This document shows positions 1 through 10,801 of a stretch of DNA of 64,000 bases, one piece after another. The translations under genes and the position numbers were made by a program. Positions within the stretch are counted from its first letter, which is position 1; the number at the start of each line of letters is the position of its first letter. The stretch lies in contig RPFO01000188.1 of the NCBI GenBank assembly GCA_009746045.1, positions 2,658,874 through 2,722,873 of the forward strand, given 5' to 3'. The notes below the pieces were generated by a model, which saw only the letters and a list, made by a program, of their open reading frames with translations, did no database searches and was not told where the DNA came from. This stretch comes from Mesostigma viride. Lineage: Eukaryota; Streptophyta; Mesostigmatophyceae; Mesostigmatales; Mesostigmataceae.

Positions 1-429
1 AGCTCGGCCGCATAGCCAACAGGTCGAGCAGCCGTGCCTTCCCCGCCACCTCCGCCTTTGGTAGACTCACCGCGTCCGCGCGCAGTTGTTCATACTTATT
101 CTGCTTCCCATATATTGCATCAGCACCTTCTTGCTCCTGGCCTGTCGCAACGCCCCCTACGCGGCGACTGTGCCAGGTGCAGTGCCTCTTGACCCTCGCA
201 AGGGCCTCCTCCCTCCCCTTAGAGCACGCCCCTCTAGGGTTAGGAGGAGGGTCTTGCCCCCCTCCCCACAGCCAATTAAGCCAACGCACTACCTTGCATT
301 GCAGTGTGTACTCGCGGTGGCGGCGCGTGGCACGCTGTCGCCGGCGTGCCGATCTCACCCTGCCCCACGCGGTGTACGCTGGCCTAAGTGGGTATGGCAG
401 CGGGAAAAGGGAGCGGTCCCGCTGGGATT
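1..429. other. No supported gene
   Basis: I see no convincing coding, RNA or repeat signal here. The short open frames on both strands overlap each other and show no recognisable protein pattern. The stretch lies just downstream (minus-strand sense) of the 351-residue ORF and may hold its 3' untranslated region. Confidence 0.4.
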
Positions 430-1485
430 CTATTTCCCTACTTGTTGAGCCTTGCTGAGCTTGTCCAAGAGGATGGCAGTTTGGAGAGCTGCCTTGACAG
501 CCGGGGTGGCTGACAGTGCAGCCTCCTCCCCCAATGGCAGGAGGTGGCTGGCCACCTTCCACCCCCCCCCTCCTTGCCCCTCCACCTGCAGCAAGGCCGC
601 CACCACCCTCATTAGGTACTCCATGCCCACAAGCTCCCCGGCTGCTGAGCCCAGCTCCTTGAGAAGGGTGTCCATGGCCAATGCAATGTTCATGACAATT
701 TTCCTGTTCTCCATGTTCCGCCAATTTCCAGGCTTTACCGTCATGACCCACGACCGGATTCCCATCCCATTGTCGCTGGCGTCCTCCAACACCCCCGGCA
801 GCACCCGCTCCGAAACCCGATATTTCACGCTCTTGGCTCGGCTTGGCAGCGCCACCCCTTTCGAGGCCTTGAAGTGGCTTCCCGCCCCCTCCATTCCTCC
901 CAGCGCTGCCTTCAAACCTTGCATGAATTTCTCGGCTGCGACCTCCCCCTCCTCGTCCTCCTCGTCGTCCTGATTTTCGGTTTCCGGAGGTGCCCCAACG
1001 AATGTCGCCAACCTCGCCCTCATTTCCTTTCCGACAGCCCCCCCACCTGCCGAAACCTTGGCCGCGCCTTTCGGCTTGGCCATTTTTCGCTGCGCAGGTG
1101 TCGTTGGTGGCAGCGCCTGATCCTCCTCCTCGTCCGCCGCGAGATCTGCCACGGCCAGCAGTTTTGCCACCAACGTTCCGTTTGGGTCACGTGCGTCCAA
1201 CACGTCGCCAACATCAACGTGATCGGCCAGCAACTGCACGACAGACTTCAGCTGGCTCGAGCTCCACGAGCTGGCGTCCGTCACCCAGTCCTCGGCACCG
1301 AAGACCTGCTCGACTGCCCCCACCGCCTCTGCGGGGCTGATGCACTTGGCGAGCAGAGTGGCGAGCTGCTTCTTTTTGGCGCTGAAGGCGACTGGCGCGT
1401 GACTGGCGGCAGCAGCCCGCGGTGTGGGCGTCCCGTCCTCCCCGCGCGCTGCCTGCCCTCCTGTAGCTTTGCGCCCCTTCGGCAT
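430..1485 (-). CDS. Unrecognised 351-residue basic/acidic protein
   Basis: This is a single open frame of 351 codons from an ATG at 1,485, with a Lys/Arg-rich N terminus (MPKGRK). A helical segment at about residues 35-110 is followed by an acidic Asp/Glu run near residue 180 (DDEEDEE). The C-terminal half, about residues 185-350, looks globular and helical and contains Trp-rich WVMTVKPGNWRNME. There is no signal peptide or membrane segment. I recognise no family. The location among mobile-element debris suggests a transposon-borne accessory or Gag-like protein, but this is inference. It could equally be an ordinary single-exon gene. The start is chosen as the first ATG of the frame; the sequence before it is not coding in this frame. 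Confidence 0.5.
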   Translation of the reverse strand: MPKGRKATGGQAARGEDGTPTPRAAAASHAPVAFSAKKKQLATLLAKCISPAEAVGAVEQVFGAEDWVTDASSWSSSQLKSVVQLLADHVDVGDVLDARDPNGTLVAKLLAVADLAADEEEDQALPPTTPAQRKMAKPKGAAKVSAGGGAVGKEMRARLATFVGAPPETENQDDEEDEEGEVAAEKFMQGLKAALGGMEGAGSHFKASKGVALPSRAKSVKYRVSERVLPGVLEDASDNGMGIRSWVMTVKPGNWRNMENRKIVMNIALAMDTLLKELGSAAGELVGMEYLMRVVAALLQVEGQGGGGWKVASHLLPLGEEAALSATPAVKAALQTAILLDKLSKAQQVGK

Positions 1486-2439
1486 TGCTGCTCAGGGCCA
1501 AAAATGGCTCCGACAGTACAGGTTCGTCAAACCAGAGGTTCGTTTCCCCTGGCTTGCTGTCGCCGCCCTCGTGAAAAGAAAAGAGGCCGACCTTAGCTAG
1601 GTGGGTTTGTTTTTGTCCTTTTTTGCGTGTCATGCGGCCTTGGCCCGGACGGCATTTTTTCGCCACGCAAATGTTGCGTCTGAACAAATGACGCAATGTG
1701 GCGTTCTAATTGCCGGCAGCTTACGTAAGGCTGCCGGGGCTATTAGGTCACATATTGCGTGAGAGAAAGAATCTAGATCTAGTTAATCACTACGCCATGA
1801 GCCAAGAAACCTAGACAGTGGCAGGTTTATATCTCAACGTAGCTCCTGCCACCTGGCCAAGAAAAACTGGCCAAAGCTTTGGCCACGACTGATCCGGATC
1901 AGGCCGCACCGGCCTCAAAAGGTATGTCACGTGAACCCAATAACCTAGCTATAGCGGCTACCCTTCCATCTCACTATAAAGAAACTATGTTCAGAGAACC
2001 ACGATTCAGGCCCTGTCTTCTTCATGGCTGCAAATCGAAAATGGCTGCACACTGTCGCACAGTCGCACTGGCCTCGTCGTCGCTATATTGCATTACACCG
2101 TCAGTAGCACAGCTGGCATTTGCTGGCACACTGTTATTATGCGTTATGTACCTAGTCCTAGCTGTCTCCAACCGGCCAAACATTTTGCAAGGCTTGCGCT
2201 TTATGAAAAGAACTGTACGCATCTACTTCTAGTAGTAAAAATCTCAAATGTGCAGTGAACGCGCCGCGCCCAGAACCTGGGCACCGCGCCAGTGCCCGCT
2301 GCCCGCTGGTACCCCCGAAAAATTCGAAGTCCAAACCGCGTAGTCTGAAGTAAAGTAAGCGTATAATACGCGGAGGCCTAAAATATGCGTTCATCCCGCA
2401 TTTTTTCGCATCCGTACGGCGTACTGACCAACCCGGTTT
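1486..2439. other. Non-coding, with a GC hairpin
   Basis: No gene is supported. A hairpin with an 8-bp perfect stem (CCGGCAGC at 1,713-1,720 against GCTGCCGG at 1,730-1,737) surrounds TTACGTAA. The remainder has short unsupported ORFs only. It may contain the upstream region of the minus-strand ORF that starts at 1,485. Confidence 0.35.
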
Positions 2440-3660
2440 TCCTTCTACCAATAGCTGGCCCTGACGAAGGAAGAATGCGCGCCCACATCATCCGGTTCAC
2501 AGCCCAGGAACGCAAGCTCATGGGGCCCAACGGGCCCATTCCTGACGCCCAAGTGGAGACGTTAATCGCCAGGCCAGACAAACGCCTCGCCGTATCCTGT
2601 GCAGTTTCTTCCAGCTACCTCTCCACGACATTGTCGCTAAGCTCCAAAACCCAGCCTGGTTTGCGCAGCCGGCAGCCACGTCAGCTCCCTCCCTCTGCAA
2701 GGATGATCTCCAAGCAGTGCTGGAGGGGCACGTGACCTGGCCCTTGACCGAGAAGCTGACCTCGCTACACACGACGCTCAACACGGTGGAGGCGCCCGGC
2801 CGGGTCTCCAATGTGGAAACCAAGGTCGTCCAAAAGCTCCAACCACAGTTCACGGCGTTGCACACCGCGGCGCAGTCATCTGAGACGCACGCTGCACTTG
2901 TCTCTCGCCTAAACCAGGTGGAGGGCAAGTGCGGCCGCGTGCTCATGAAGAAGCTTGAAGCCATCGCCGCCCACACCAAGGCCCTGGCCTCACAGGTCCC
3001 AAAGATAGCGGAGCAGACGGCCACCATCACATCCCAGCCACCCCGGCTGGATGCTGCTTGATGACCTCCCGCCCCTCTCCTATGCGGACCTGCACTGCGG
3101 ACCGCGACCGCGTCCACCACCGACGCCATCGCTACTACGAAACTCCAGGATCTTGAAGACCTTCGCCACTGGCTGCCACAACAACGGGAGGCCACCGACC
3201 GCGCCCGCCGCGACTGCCGGGTGGTGCCGGCGTCGTTTCCCCCAGAACTTAGCCAGGTGCATGAGACGTCAACCTCCCAGTTGCCGACGTTGAGCTTAAG
3301 GACCAGCTCCTTACCCTCATGGGCCTGGTAGGTGAGGTAGAACTGCGTGGGTGCCACCGCCTTCCCCACTCACCGGGGACAAGGCGGCTCCCCCATGCAG
3401 GTCAGTCCTGCTCACCTTAATTCCGGCCTCCCGTGAGGACAAGCAGCGGTTCCTCTCTCGAGTCGCATTGAAGCGGTTGCACGACCTCACCTGGACGCTG
3501 GACGACGACCTGACCCCCGCTCAGCAGCAGCAGCGACGCGACCTGTGGCCGGAATACCTCCGCCACAAGCAGGACCCCCAGAAGCCCAAGGTGTACTGGA
3601 GGGGCGGGGACCTGATGATCAACCACAAGATGTGGACGCCTCGCAGCGGGCTACAATAGC
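2440..3660 (+). pseudogene. Decayed LINE (L1-like) ORF1
   Basis: Several plus-strand frames together resemble the better ORF1 at 54,825-56,174. The middle (2,717-3,061) reads as a heptad-like helical coiled-coil segment. The last part (3,351-3,659) carries TLDDDLTPAQQQQRRDLWPE followed by VYWRGG, the same C-terminal signature as the ORF1 copy further right. The frame changes several times and stops interrupt it, so it cannot make a full protein. In the L1 family, ORF1 protein is the RNA-binding chaperone of the retrotransposon particle. No ORF2 follows in the same orientation, so this is an isolated, old fragment. Confidence 0.65.
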
Positions 3661-3751
3661 TTGCATAATAGCCCTAGCTTGTATCCATTGGTAGTACCTG
3701 CTGCTATGGCAGCCATGCTTAGAATGTTCGCCTATAGTGTCCAAAAACCAA

Positions 3752-5496
3752 ATGTCCTCATTTGAGGACATAGTCCTCGTTTGAGACGGGGGGGGTCAGG
3801 GGGGCGGTTTTGGCGCCAAAGTTGGTCCTGAGGATCCCTGGTGGGTTTTGGCGCGAAACTGGGATAGGTACTGAGCGCGCCAAGCCCCCGGGGTCGACAG
3901 GGGCCGACCGTACCTGGAAAATATGAGGCGAGGAAAAGTACCTACTACAGCAAGAACGTGGCAATGTAATCGAGTATTTTGTCGAGTGACGGCTATGGGG
4001 TCGTTCCAGTTCTGAGGCTTGCCTGAACGTTATAGGCCATTATTTTGCCCCGAATGAAGACAGAACTTTAGATCATCATCTAGTCATTTCGAAGATGCTG
4101 CTTTTGACGTGCAGTTGCTTTGTATATGTCGAAAATATTGTTCATGAACGGATTTTGGCATCGTTGAAGAAAATCTGGAAGCTACGTAGATGGCATGATA
4201 GGTCAGTATGCAGTTCGGTTTTACAATTTCTTTTTCCGCCCAGTAGCTGCGGATATCGCGAGTATGGGTTATGGTACGCTTCTGGGTTAATGGGCGACCC
4301 GGGCAACAGAGGGACCTGGGCAGTTAGATGGGTCAAAGAGTCTCCATTTTTTCGTCGTGATATCGCAGTCACGCCTGGCGAAAACCACGGCGAGCGCGAG
4401 CCATATTTTACTTTTGCCGCAAGGCTGGGTGCTTCCCGGGCGTCACCGTCCTTTAATATATATTTCTTGAGCTGTCCCGCGCAGCTGGCGGCCTGGGCGC
4501 ACGTCAAGAACAAGGTTCCGGATGTCATCCGCAACCGCATCGTTCTAAACAAGCGTGTCAAGAGTATCGTAGCTTATAACTCCCGCAGACTTAATGATTC
4601 CGGTTCTTTTCAATGCCCAACGTCGTGGTTGTGATTACGCCTATGTCCGGGGAACTTAAAGGAAGTTTGCTGGGTAATGCTTTCTTTTCCCGTGGTGTCA
4701 CTGAAAAGGTAAACGGCCTTGCGTCGTCAAAACAGCAGCAAGTAGAAGTCACTGTGCTTAGTTGCAATGTGGTAGTTTGATTTAACACATATACTGCCTT
4801 GTTGCTGAAAACTTTTTCAAGGCTTGCTGGGATGTTGCCCATATGTTTCTAACGCTTAACCTAATGTCCAAGTGAGCTAGACTGGCTTGGAAACTTGAGC
4901 TTGTCATGCTTACATTGTGCTTGTATTGCTATTTGTGCCTCTTTGCAGTATCTGCTTCATATATAATTGAAGGCTTCAGCATCATTGTCGAGCACCGTGG
5001 TGGCAGCCAAGCCTCCAATAACGATCATGGACCTACTAACCTTGGCAAGTATTTGCTTCTTATTTCATTCTTTGGACTGGGCTAGCTTTGAGCTAGCTTT
5101 ACACCTGCTATTTGGCCTGCACCATGGTCCCTGGCTGCCAGTTACATTTTGTGCCCCCCCCCGGCAGGCTGCAGGGTCTAGGATAGCGAGGGTGTAACGT
5201 AGACATGTTGTGGGCACCTTGGGTGCATTTTCAGGACCAGCCATGACCTGGCCCTGCCTTCTTTCTGGGCATATTGTTGACTTGAGTGCTTGTTGGTCAC
5301 TCGCGTAGCGACCCCCCTGCATTCATAAATCGTAAACCATTATACAATAAGCATATTTCATGGATGTTAAGCATTGCTACTCTTGAACATATCATAAATG
5401 AACATGGTTCCATGCCGTACCCATGGATATGTTGAAATATGTGAGTTATTACAAATGGTATCCATGCTAAAAAATGTCCTCATATGAGGACATTTT
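3752..5496. mobile_element. Candidate element bounded by palindromes
   Basis: A near-perfect 20-bp palindrome with core TGTCCTCATTTGAGGACA lies at 3,752-3,771, and a perfect one with core TGTCCTCATATGAGGACA lies within 5,471-5,496. Being palindromic they are also inverted repeats of each other, bounding about 1.74 kb. No transposase is visible inside. Open frames at 4,095-4,634 (plus) and 4,142-4,561 (minus) overlap antisense and show no recognisable pattern. I infer a non-autonomous element. Clear target-site duplications were not found, so the boundaries are provisional. Confidence 0.3.
3808..3858. promoter_or_regulatory. Two E2F-like sites
   Basis: TTTTGGCGCCAAA (3,808-3,820) and TTTTGGCGCGAAA (3,846-3,858) lie 38 bp apart. 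Both match the TTTSSCGS core bound by E2F/DP factors in plants, algae and animals. No convincing gene starts next to them, so they may be chance or part of the surrounding element. Confidence 0.25.
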
Positions 5497-5811
5497 CTTG
5501 GTGATTAGACAATAGCTGTGCCAATGATACCTAGTCACGTGCGCCGCGAACGCACGGTACACAACCAGCCATAGCCTTAGTAGCTTAGTTAGTAGTCCTA
5601 AGTTGTACAGCCATGCTACGTCCTGGCTATGATCAGACTACTTGCCCACGCTCCTTGTTATGCCATGCTCACATGGGTCTTATTGCACCCACAGATTGCC
5701 GGATCGTTTATAGCGTGTCCTCGAGTGCAGCTGTGGCATGCCTTTGGCATGAAGGAGAATGGGGGTCTCTGCCCTTTCTCCTGTTGTGCACACACAGGGA
5801 TTAAAAGCACT

Positions 5812-5867
5812 TCGGTCCTCCGTGACTCCCCAACGGGATCACGTAATTATTATAATTAATTAATTAA
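5812..5867 (+). mobile_element. LINE 3'-terminal tail
   Basis: A short stretch ends with a hairpin (stem arms GTGA/TCAC and TCCC/GGGA around loop CAAC) followed by an AATT-rich tail. It matches the 3' termini at 17,877, 54,373, 56,848, 57,125 and 57,425. It is a remnant of a plus-strand LINE insertion. A minus-strand LINE fragment starts immediately to the right. Confidence 0.5.
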
Positions 5868-7800
5868 TAATGAACAGATATGGGGACAGGGCACAACCTT
5901 GCCACACGTCCCCGTGGTGAAGGGGGAATATGGTGGGGTCAGTGCCTTCTGCAGTCCGCACTACTGCCTATGAGCCCTCATAAAGTCGACGAATGACAGC
6001 AATAAACACTGGTGGTACCCGATCCAGAGCTCGAATGGCCCAACTGAGAGCCTCCCAGAGGACAGTGTCAAACGCCTTGATATAGTCAACAAAAATGAAG
6101 ACAAGCGGCGAACCGTCAGGGCAAAGGCGACGCACCTCCTCCATCATCAACCGGCGCGCGGCAATTAATACAGCCGTGACAGTGTTATACTCTGATCAGA
6201 CAGTGTTATACGACCACGACGGAAACCCATCTGCGACTCACCCAGGTGTGGGTCCAGCGCGGCGCGGAGCCGGCCTGTGCAGCATCATGCGCATGAAGGC
6301 CTTCAGCCCGGCGCTCTGGACTGGCAGACACCCCGATAGTTACCGGGGTCAGCAGCAGAGCCCTTCTTTGACAGCATGACACGGATGGCCGTCTGCCACT
6401 CAGCAGGCGGAGGCTCATCAGAGAGCAGGACACTGTTAATTGCAGAACGCCAGCAGAAGGTAGCTCCCACACCGCCGGGTCAGGGCGGTCTTCAGCAGCT
6501 CAGTAGAAAGGCCGGGGTTGGCACCGACCGCCGCTTCGAACCGCAGGCGAGCAAGGGCGCCGTCCAATTCCTCCAAAGTGAAGGGGCGGACGACGTCGTT
6601 GGTGGCAAGGCAGCCCTCCTTCAAGGCGGGGACTTGGTGGTCCTCGGCCGAGGAGGCCGGGGCCGCAGGCGGCAGGGGGAGTCCGGCAACACCGAGATGG
6701 GCGGCCGTCTCGGGCCGGGTGAAGCGACGGGGGGGGGGCCGGGCGCGAGCCCCACCTGTCAAGGAAACATTGTGGGCCAACCAGCGGTCAAGGCTCACTG
6801 ACCGGCGCCGTGCCGTCCCCCGTGTGCTCCACCGGGGTGCGCTGCCGCCGGCCGCCGAGCCGGTCGAGGTGGTCGGCCACATGTCCTTTGCCCTGACCAG
6901 TTGCAAGCTTGGCAGGCCTTGGCATTCGCGATGCACTGGGCCGCCCGCCTCTGCGTACTGAGCGTGTCTGCGTGTGTGTAGGCCTCCACAAGGGCGGCCT
7001 TGACGGCACCGGTTTCAGCAGCGGGTCCCAGTTACGCTTGAGGCCGGGTGCCGGGCGGCCAATTAGACCTTAAGGGGTCCTGGCGGTAGAGCGGGCCGGG
7101 GCGTCGGCGGGACATGACTTGCAGATGCCGGGCCGCCAGCAACGGGGCGCGGGCCGCAAACTGCAAAGCCCGCAAAAGTGGCAGCGTTGGGAGCACCCTG
7201 GGCCAGCACGTCGACGTCCGCCTGGGCGTCCAGGGCCGCCATGCCGGCTGCCAGCTACTCCGGCCGTCCGGCACCTGTTCCGCTCGTGCTCGGCGTCCGT
7301 CCAGTCCTCGGGATCCCCACGGCCAGACCGGGCGTAGCGCAGACCAGTCAGGACGGGCCACTTGCATGGGCGCGGCACTTGGGGACATGGAACCGGAGCC
7401 GAATGGTCGCGCGCACCAACCGGTGGTCAGAGCACACCGTGGATGGGTCGAACACTCTGACAGCAGGTATCCAGAACCGAAAGTGCACCTGGGCTGCCGT
7501 ACCACCGCGTAGCCCAATGACAGGCCTGACGGTCGTTAGGGCCCCGAAAAGTGACCAAGTCCTGTGAGGGACGTTGGAAGTGGCAGTTGACAGCAACCAT
7601 TCCGCTATCCCGCAAAAAGGCAGAAAACAAGGAGGTGTTGTCGTTAGCAGCCGTGCCGGCAGGCGCAAAGCGACTGCCCGAGCAGTGCCCACGGGGAGCA
7701 TGGCGTTGGCGTCGAGCAGCATAACCAAGAAGTGGCGGGCCGGGGTGCATGGCCCCCTCGAGGACTTGCAAGGCTATGCAAGTCCTCGAAGAACTTCTGG
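5868..7800 (-). pseudogene. Decayed LINE ORF2: endonuclease and reverse transcriptase
   Basis: On the minus strand the order is endonuclease, linker, reverse transcriptase. At 7,728-7,350 the frames show an APE-type endonuclease pattern (LLDANAM near the start, CSDHRLV near the end). From 6,936 to 6,436 a linker and RT N terminus match the copy at 52,300-52,760 (KEGCLATNDVVRPFTLEELD). At 6,150-5,968 the RT core FVDYIKAFDTVLWEAL is readable, then VWQGCALSPYLF near 5,890-5,930. The element stops there, before the YADD box. Frameshifts and stops are numerous, so it is non-functional. It shows that the family carries an APE-like endonuclease, which the 52,090 copy has lost. A 12-bp perfect hairpin (CGAGGACTTGCA) lies at 7,759-7,788. 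Confidence 0.75.
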
Positions 7801-8274
7801 CGTTCCAACTGTCAGAGGTAGACCACTATACATATGGGTTGCGTAACCCTGCACCCCAACCGTGAGGTGAGTGTTAATTAGACCGCCCCTCAACTGAGGT
7901 GAAATGTGCCACCATAAGGCGTGGGATTACTGAAACTTCAGCGTGCTGAGGCTGGCAGCTGCCAGCGGCGAACACAAAAGGCCAACGCCACCTTGATCCG
8001 CCTAACCTTTTAAATAAGCGGGGACGATTTACTAGATGGAATAACACTAGCCCCTTTGATTTTTAAATAATGAGTGGCGTCCCACTGCCAGCAAAGTAAA
8101 AACGCCAACCGCCTGCCAGACGATCAGTGAGCACCGTGCCCGGAGGCACCGTACGTGCGACGATGCTCCCGGCTGCACGCCTAGAATTATTAGACACACG
8201 ATGTGCAATGCAAAAGGCAACAAGCTCCTCCACCCGGTAGCTATGGTCGCATTTTCCGCATTATTGGTCGTATA
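7801..8274. other. No supported gene
   Basis: Non-coding as far as I can see; it may be the 5' untranslated part of the adjoining minus-strand LINE or unique spacer. Confidence 0.3.
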
Positions 8275-8402
8275 CCAAGGAGACAACCACTGAGCGCAGG
8301 CCAGAAATCGGGAGAATCCAGACCATGGTAGCTCGAGCCTGCCGTTATCTTGTCCGCGTTTTCGAGTCCGACGTTCAGGATGATGAATATGAATGGAGAT
8401 GG
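8275..8402 (+). repeat. Copy of a 120-bp dispersed repeat
   Basis: The stretch beginning GGAGACAACCA and containing GGCCAGAAATCGGGAGAATC is about 90 percent like copies at 18,046-18,165 (+), 18,525-18,620 (+), 19,075-19,220 (-) and a short one at 51,825-51,872 (-). In the 18-19 kb element the same sequence forms the inverted arms, so this copy is probably a solo arm. Confidence 0.6.
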
Positions 8403-9365
8403 TCGCATACGCCAATGATGCGCTATAAATAGCAAAAGACACTAATTAGGGCTGGGTATGCCCCAGCCAATGCACACGTTTGTTTGCAAAACTGTACGCA
8501 GCGTTTGTAGTTCCCTGATCGAGTTTGTAGCTTGCTGAGCTATTTACATCATGGAAAGGGCAAAACCTTGAACAGTTATTAATTTCCCCGCACAATGACC
8601 CTTTTTTTACCAGACATTGGGAATAACTTTTTATAAACACGTCAAAAAATACTTTGAAACGCAGCGAAAATCCGTCTAACAGGGGGACAACTGTGTTCCA
8701 AGTCCCAGGTCATTCCGACAAGTCTAGCTCAAGTTATAATAAGGTTATGTGTGCTAAAACCTGAACATAAACTAAAGGAGGTTTTTCTTTGTATGTACAT
8801 ACAAGGACACTTAGGCATGATGTTTTCCATCTAAAAAGCCTGAAAGCATGCCCTACTCGATCAGAAAACATAAGCAAACGGCTAGGCACCTCATCTGCCC
8901 TCACCTGCCCTCGGCAAGGCCAACCTTGCCAGCGCCAGCTGATAGCAACACGATCGCTAGGCTGCCTAGGCATACATGCCAAGAGAGCATATATGTACAC
9001 TATACTCAACCTAAGGTTACCTTGTAAACTTCATGATTAGAACTCAGCAATTAATTAATTAATTGATTAATAAACACGTGTAGTTTAATAGAACTCAGCA
9101 ATTAATTAATTAATAGACACGTGACTGCGTCACGTGAGCATAAGTCCTCAGTGGGCCGAGGGGAACATGGGATGGAATGGATGGTGTAAGCTAGCTTAAG
9201 TCCTTGTTACAGGTCCTAGTTACAGGGTTGCAGGCACCACGGCACTCAGCAAATCTATGACCAAAAGCACATATAAATAACCCTTGCACACTGATGACGA
9301 CACATACCGGCTGTCAAGGTTGGGGGGGCACTAGCTGTGCCACGCACTGATGGGTTTCCTAGGAC
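8403..9365. other. Non-coding; AATT-tract direct repeat and G-boxes
   Basis: No gene is seen. A direct repeat (GAACTCAGCAATTAATTAAT) occurs at about 9,038 and 9,090. Three CACGTG boxes lie at 9,075, 9,118 and 9,131; the last two are arranged symmetrically around ACTGCGT. The AATT tracts resemble LINE tails. The last 5 bases, AGGAC (9,361-9,365), are repeated after the palindromic cluster. Confidence 0.35.
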
Positions 9366-10237
9366 AGTTACGTTAAATAGTGTCCGGAACCTTTTGCCCA
9401 CTGAGGCAAATCGGGCCGGAACACTATTTTGCCCGGAATAACCACTTCCGAGCACCCAAGTTAATTCGGCCGAATTAACTTGGGTGCTCGGAAGTGGTTA
9501 TTCCGGGCAAAATAGTGTTCCGGCCCGATTTGCCTCAGTGGGCAAAAGGTTCCGGACACTATTTAACGTAACTAAAACCTGGCCTCGTGGAGGGGGGACG
9601 AAGAGCCCGAGACATCCGCCTAGGCCGCTGAGCACGCACCACTAAATGCGCCGGAGCTGCCCGGATTCGAACCCCTGACCTCCAAGGTGCACAGGTTTTA
9701 GTTACGTTAAATAGTGTCGGAACCTTTGCCCACTGAGGCAAATCGGGCCGGAACACTATTTTGCCCGGAATAACCACTTCCGAGCACCCAAGTTAATTCG
9801 GCCGAATTAACTTGGGTGCTCGGAAGTGGTTATTCCGGGCAAAATAGTGTTCCGGCCCGATTTGCCTCAGTGGGCAAAGGTTCCGACACTATTTAACGTA
9901 ACTAAAACCTGTGCACCTTGGAGGTCAGGGGTTCGAATCCGGGCAGCTCCGGCGCATTTAGTGGTGCGTGCTCAGCGGCCTAGGCGGATGTCTCGGGCTC
10001 TTCGTCCCCCCTCCACGAGGCCAGGTTTTAGTTACGTTAAATAGTGTCCGGAACCTTTTGCCCACTGAGGCAAATCGGGCCGGAACACTATTTTGCCCGG
10101 AATAACCACTTCCGAGCACCCAAGTTAATTCGGCCGAATTAACTTGGGTGCTCGGAAGTGGTTATTCCGGGCAAAATAGTGTTCCGGCCCGATTTGCCTC
10201 AGTGGGCAAAAGGTTCCGGACACTATTTAACGTAACT
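9366..10237. repeat. 872-bp perfect palindrome
   Basis: The centre lies between 9,801 and 9,802. Reading out from it, every base I compared pairs: the inner 204-bp palindrome, the 126-bp spacers (9,574-9,699 and 9,904-10,029, identical in inverted orientation) and the two outer 208-bp palindromes. The inner palindrome lacks bases in the TCCGG and CTTTTGC runs on both arms symmetrically. Such symmetry needs arm homogenisation, or a read that copied one strand and then its complement. Confidence 0.85.
9904..10029 (+). repeat. tRNA-like spacer with a Pol III B-box match
   Basis: The spacer contains GGTTCGAATCC (9,930-9,940), an exact match to the B-box of tRNA-type Pol III promoters. It also contains GTGCTCAGCGG at about 9,968, reminiscent of an A-box, but downstream of the B-box rather than upstream. 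The T-stem flanking the loop does not pair, so it is not a working tRNA. Copies lie at 9,574-9,699 (inverted) and about 10,350-10,471 (direct, one base different). Confidence 0.45.
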
Positions 10238-10801
10238 AAAACCGAATTAACTTGGGTGCTCGGAAGTGGTTATTCCGGGCAAAATAGTGTTCCGGCCCGA
10301 TTTGCCTCAGTGGGCAAAAGGTTCCGGACACTATTTAACGTAACTAAAACCTGTGCACCTTGGAGGTCAGGGGTTCGAATCCGGGCAGCTCCGGCGCATT
10401 TAGTGGTGCGTGCTCAGCGGCCTAGGCGGATGTCTCGGGCTCTTCGTACCCCCTCCACGAGGCCAGGTTTTAGTTACGTTAAATAGTGTCCGGAACCTTT
10501 TGCCCACTGAGGCAAATCGGGCCGGAACACTATTTTGCCCGGAATAACCACTTCCGAGCACCCAAGTTAATTCGGCCGAATTAACTTGGGTGCTCGGAAG
10601 TGGTTATTCCGGGCAAAATAGTGTTCCGGCCCGATTTGCCTCAGTGGGCAAAAGGTTCCGGACACTATTTAACGTAACTAGGACCACTCAGTAACCAAGT
10701 AAACACAATTACACTTTACATGCCATCCAACATGCATCAATTATACATGCTGAATATGTTATGAAGTACAAAAGGGTGGCCACACACCTCATACCCCTTA
10801 A

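Larger units (their letters stand above)
9366..10679. mobile_element. Insertion built of nested perfect palindromes
   Basis: The block starts AGTTACGTTAAATAGTG and ends with its reverse complement. It is flanked by the 5-bp direct repeat AGGAC (9,361-9,365 and 10,680-10,684), as expected for a target-site duplication. Inside are three complete palindromes of about 208 bp with no spacer (9,366-9,573; 10,030-10,237; 10,472-10,679), a 204-bp one (9,700-9,903), and one half-arm (about 10,244-10,349). They are separated by a 126-bp spacer in minus, plus and plus orientation. No protein is encoded; the frames running through it are not genes. It resembles a foldback or MITE-type DNA transposon in nested form. 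An inverted-read assembly artefact is possible for the inner part. Confidence 0.7.

Noticed and set aside
4095-4634. 179-codon plus-strand ORF with an overlapping 139-codon antisense ORF
   Set aside because: No recognisable pattern, no supporting splice or UTR signals; the antisense frame is equally open.
5812-7800. Twin-priming inversion of a single LINE
   Set aside because: The tail lies to the left of the inverted fragment, the wrong order for a 5' inversion; two separate insertions are simpler.
9904-10029. Permuted tRNA gene (3' half before 5' half), as known in some algae
   Set aside because: The B-box precedes an A-box-like sequence, but the T-stem has only two of five pairs and no acceptor stem can be formed.
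9826-10486. Repeated 72- and 112-codon ORFs (MVIPGKIVFRPDLPQ and similar)
   Set aside because: They run through palindromic arms and read equally on both strands, so this is non-coding repeat sequence.
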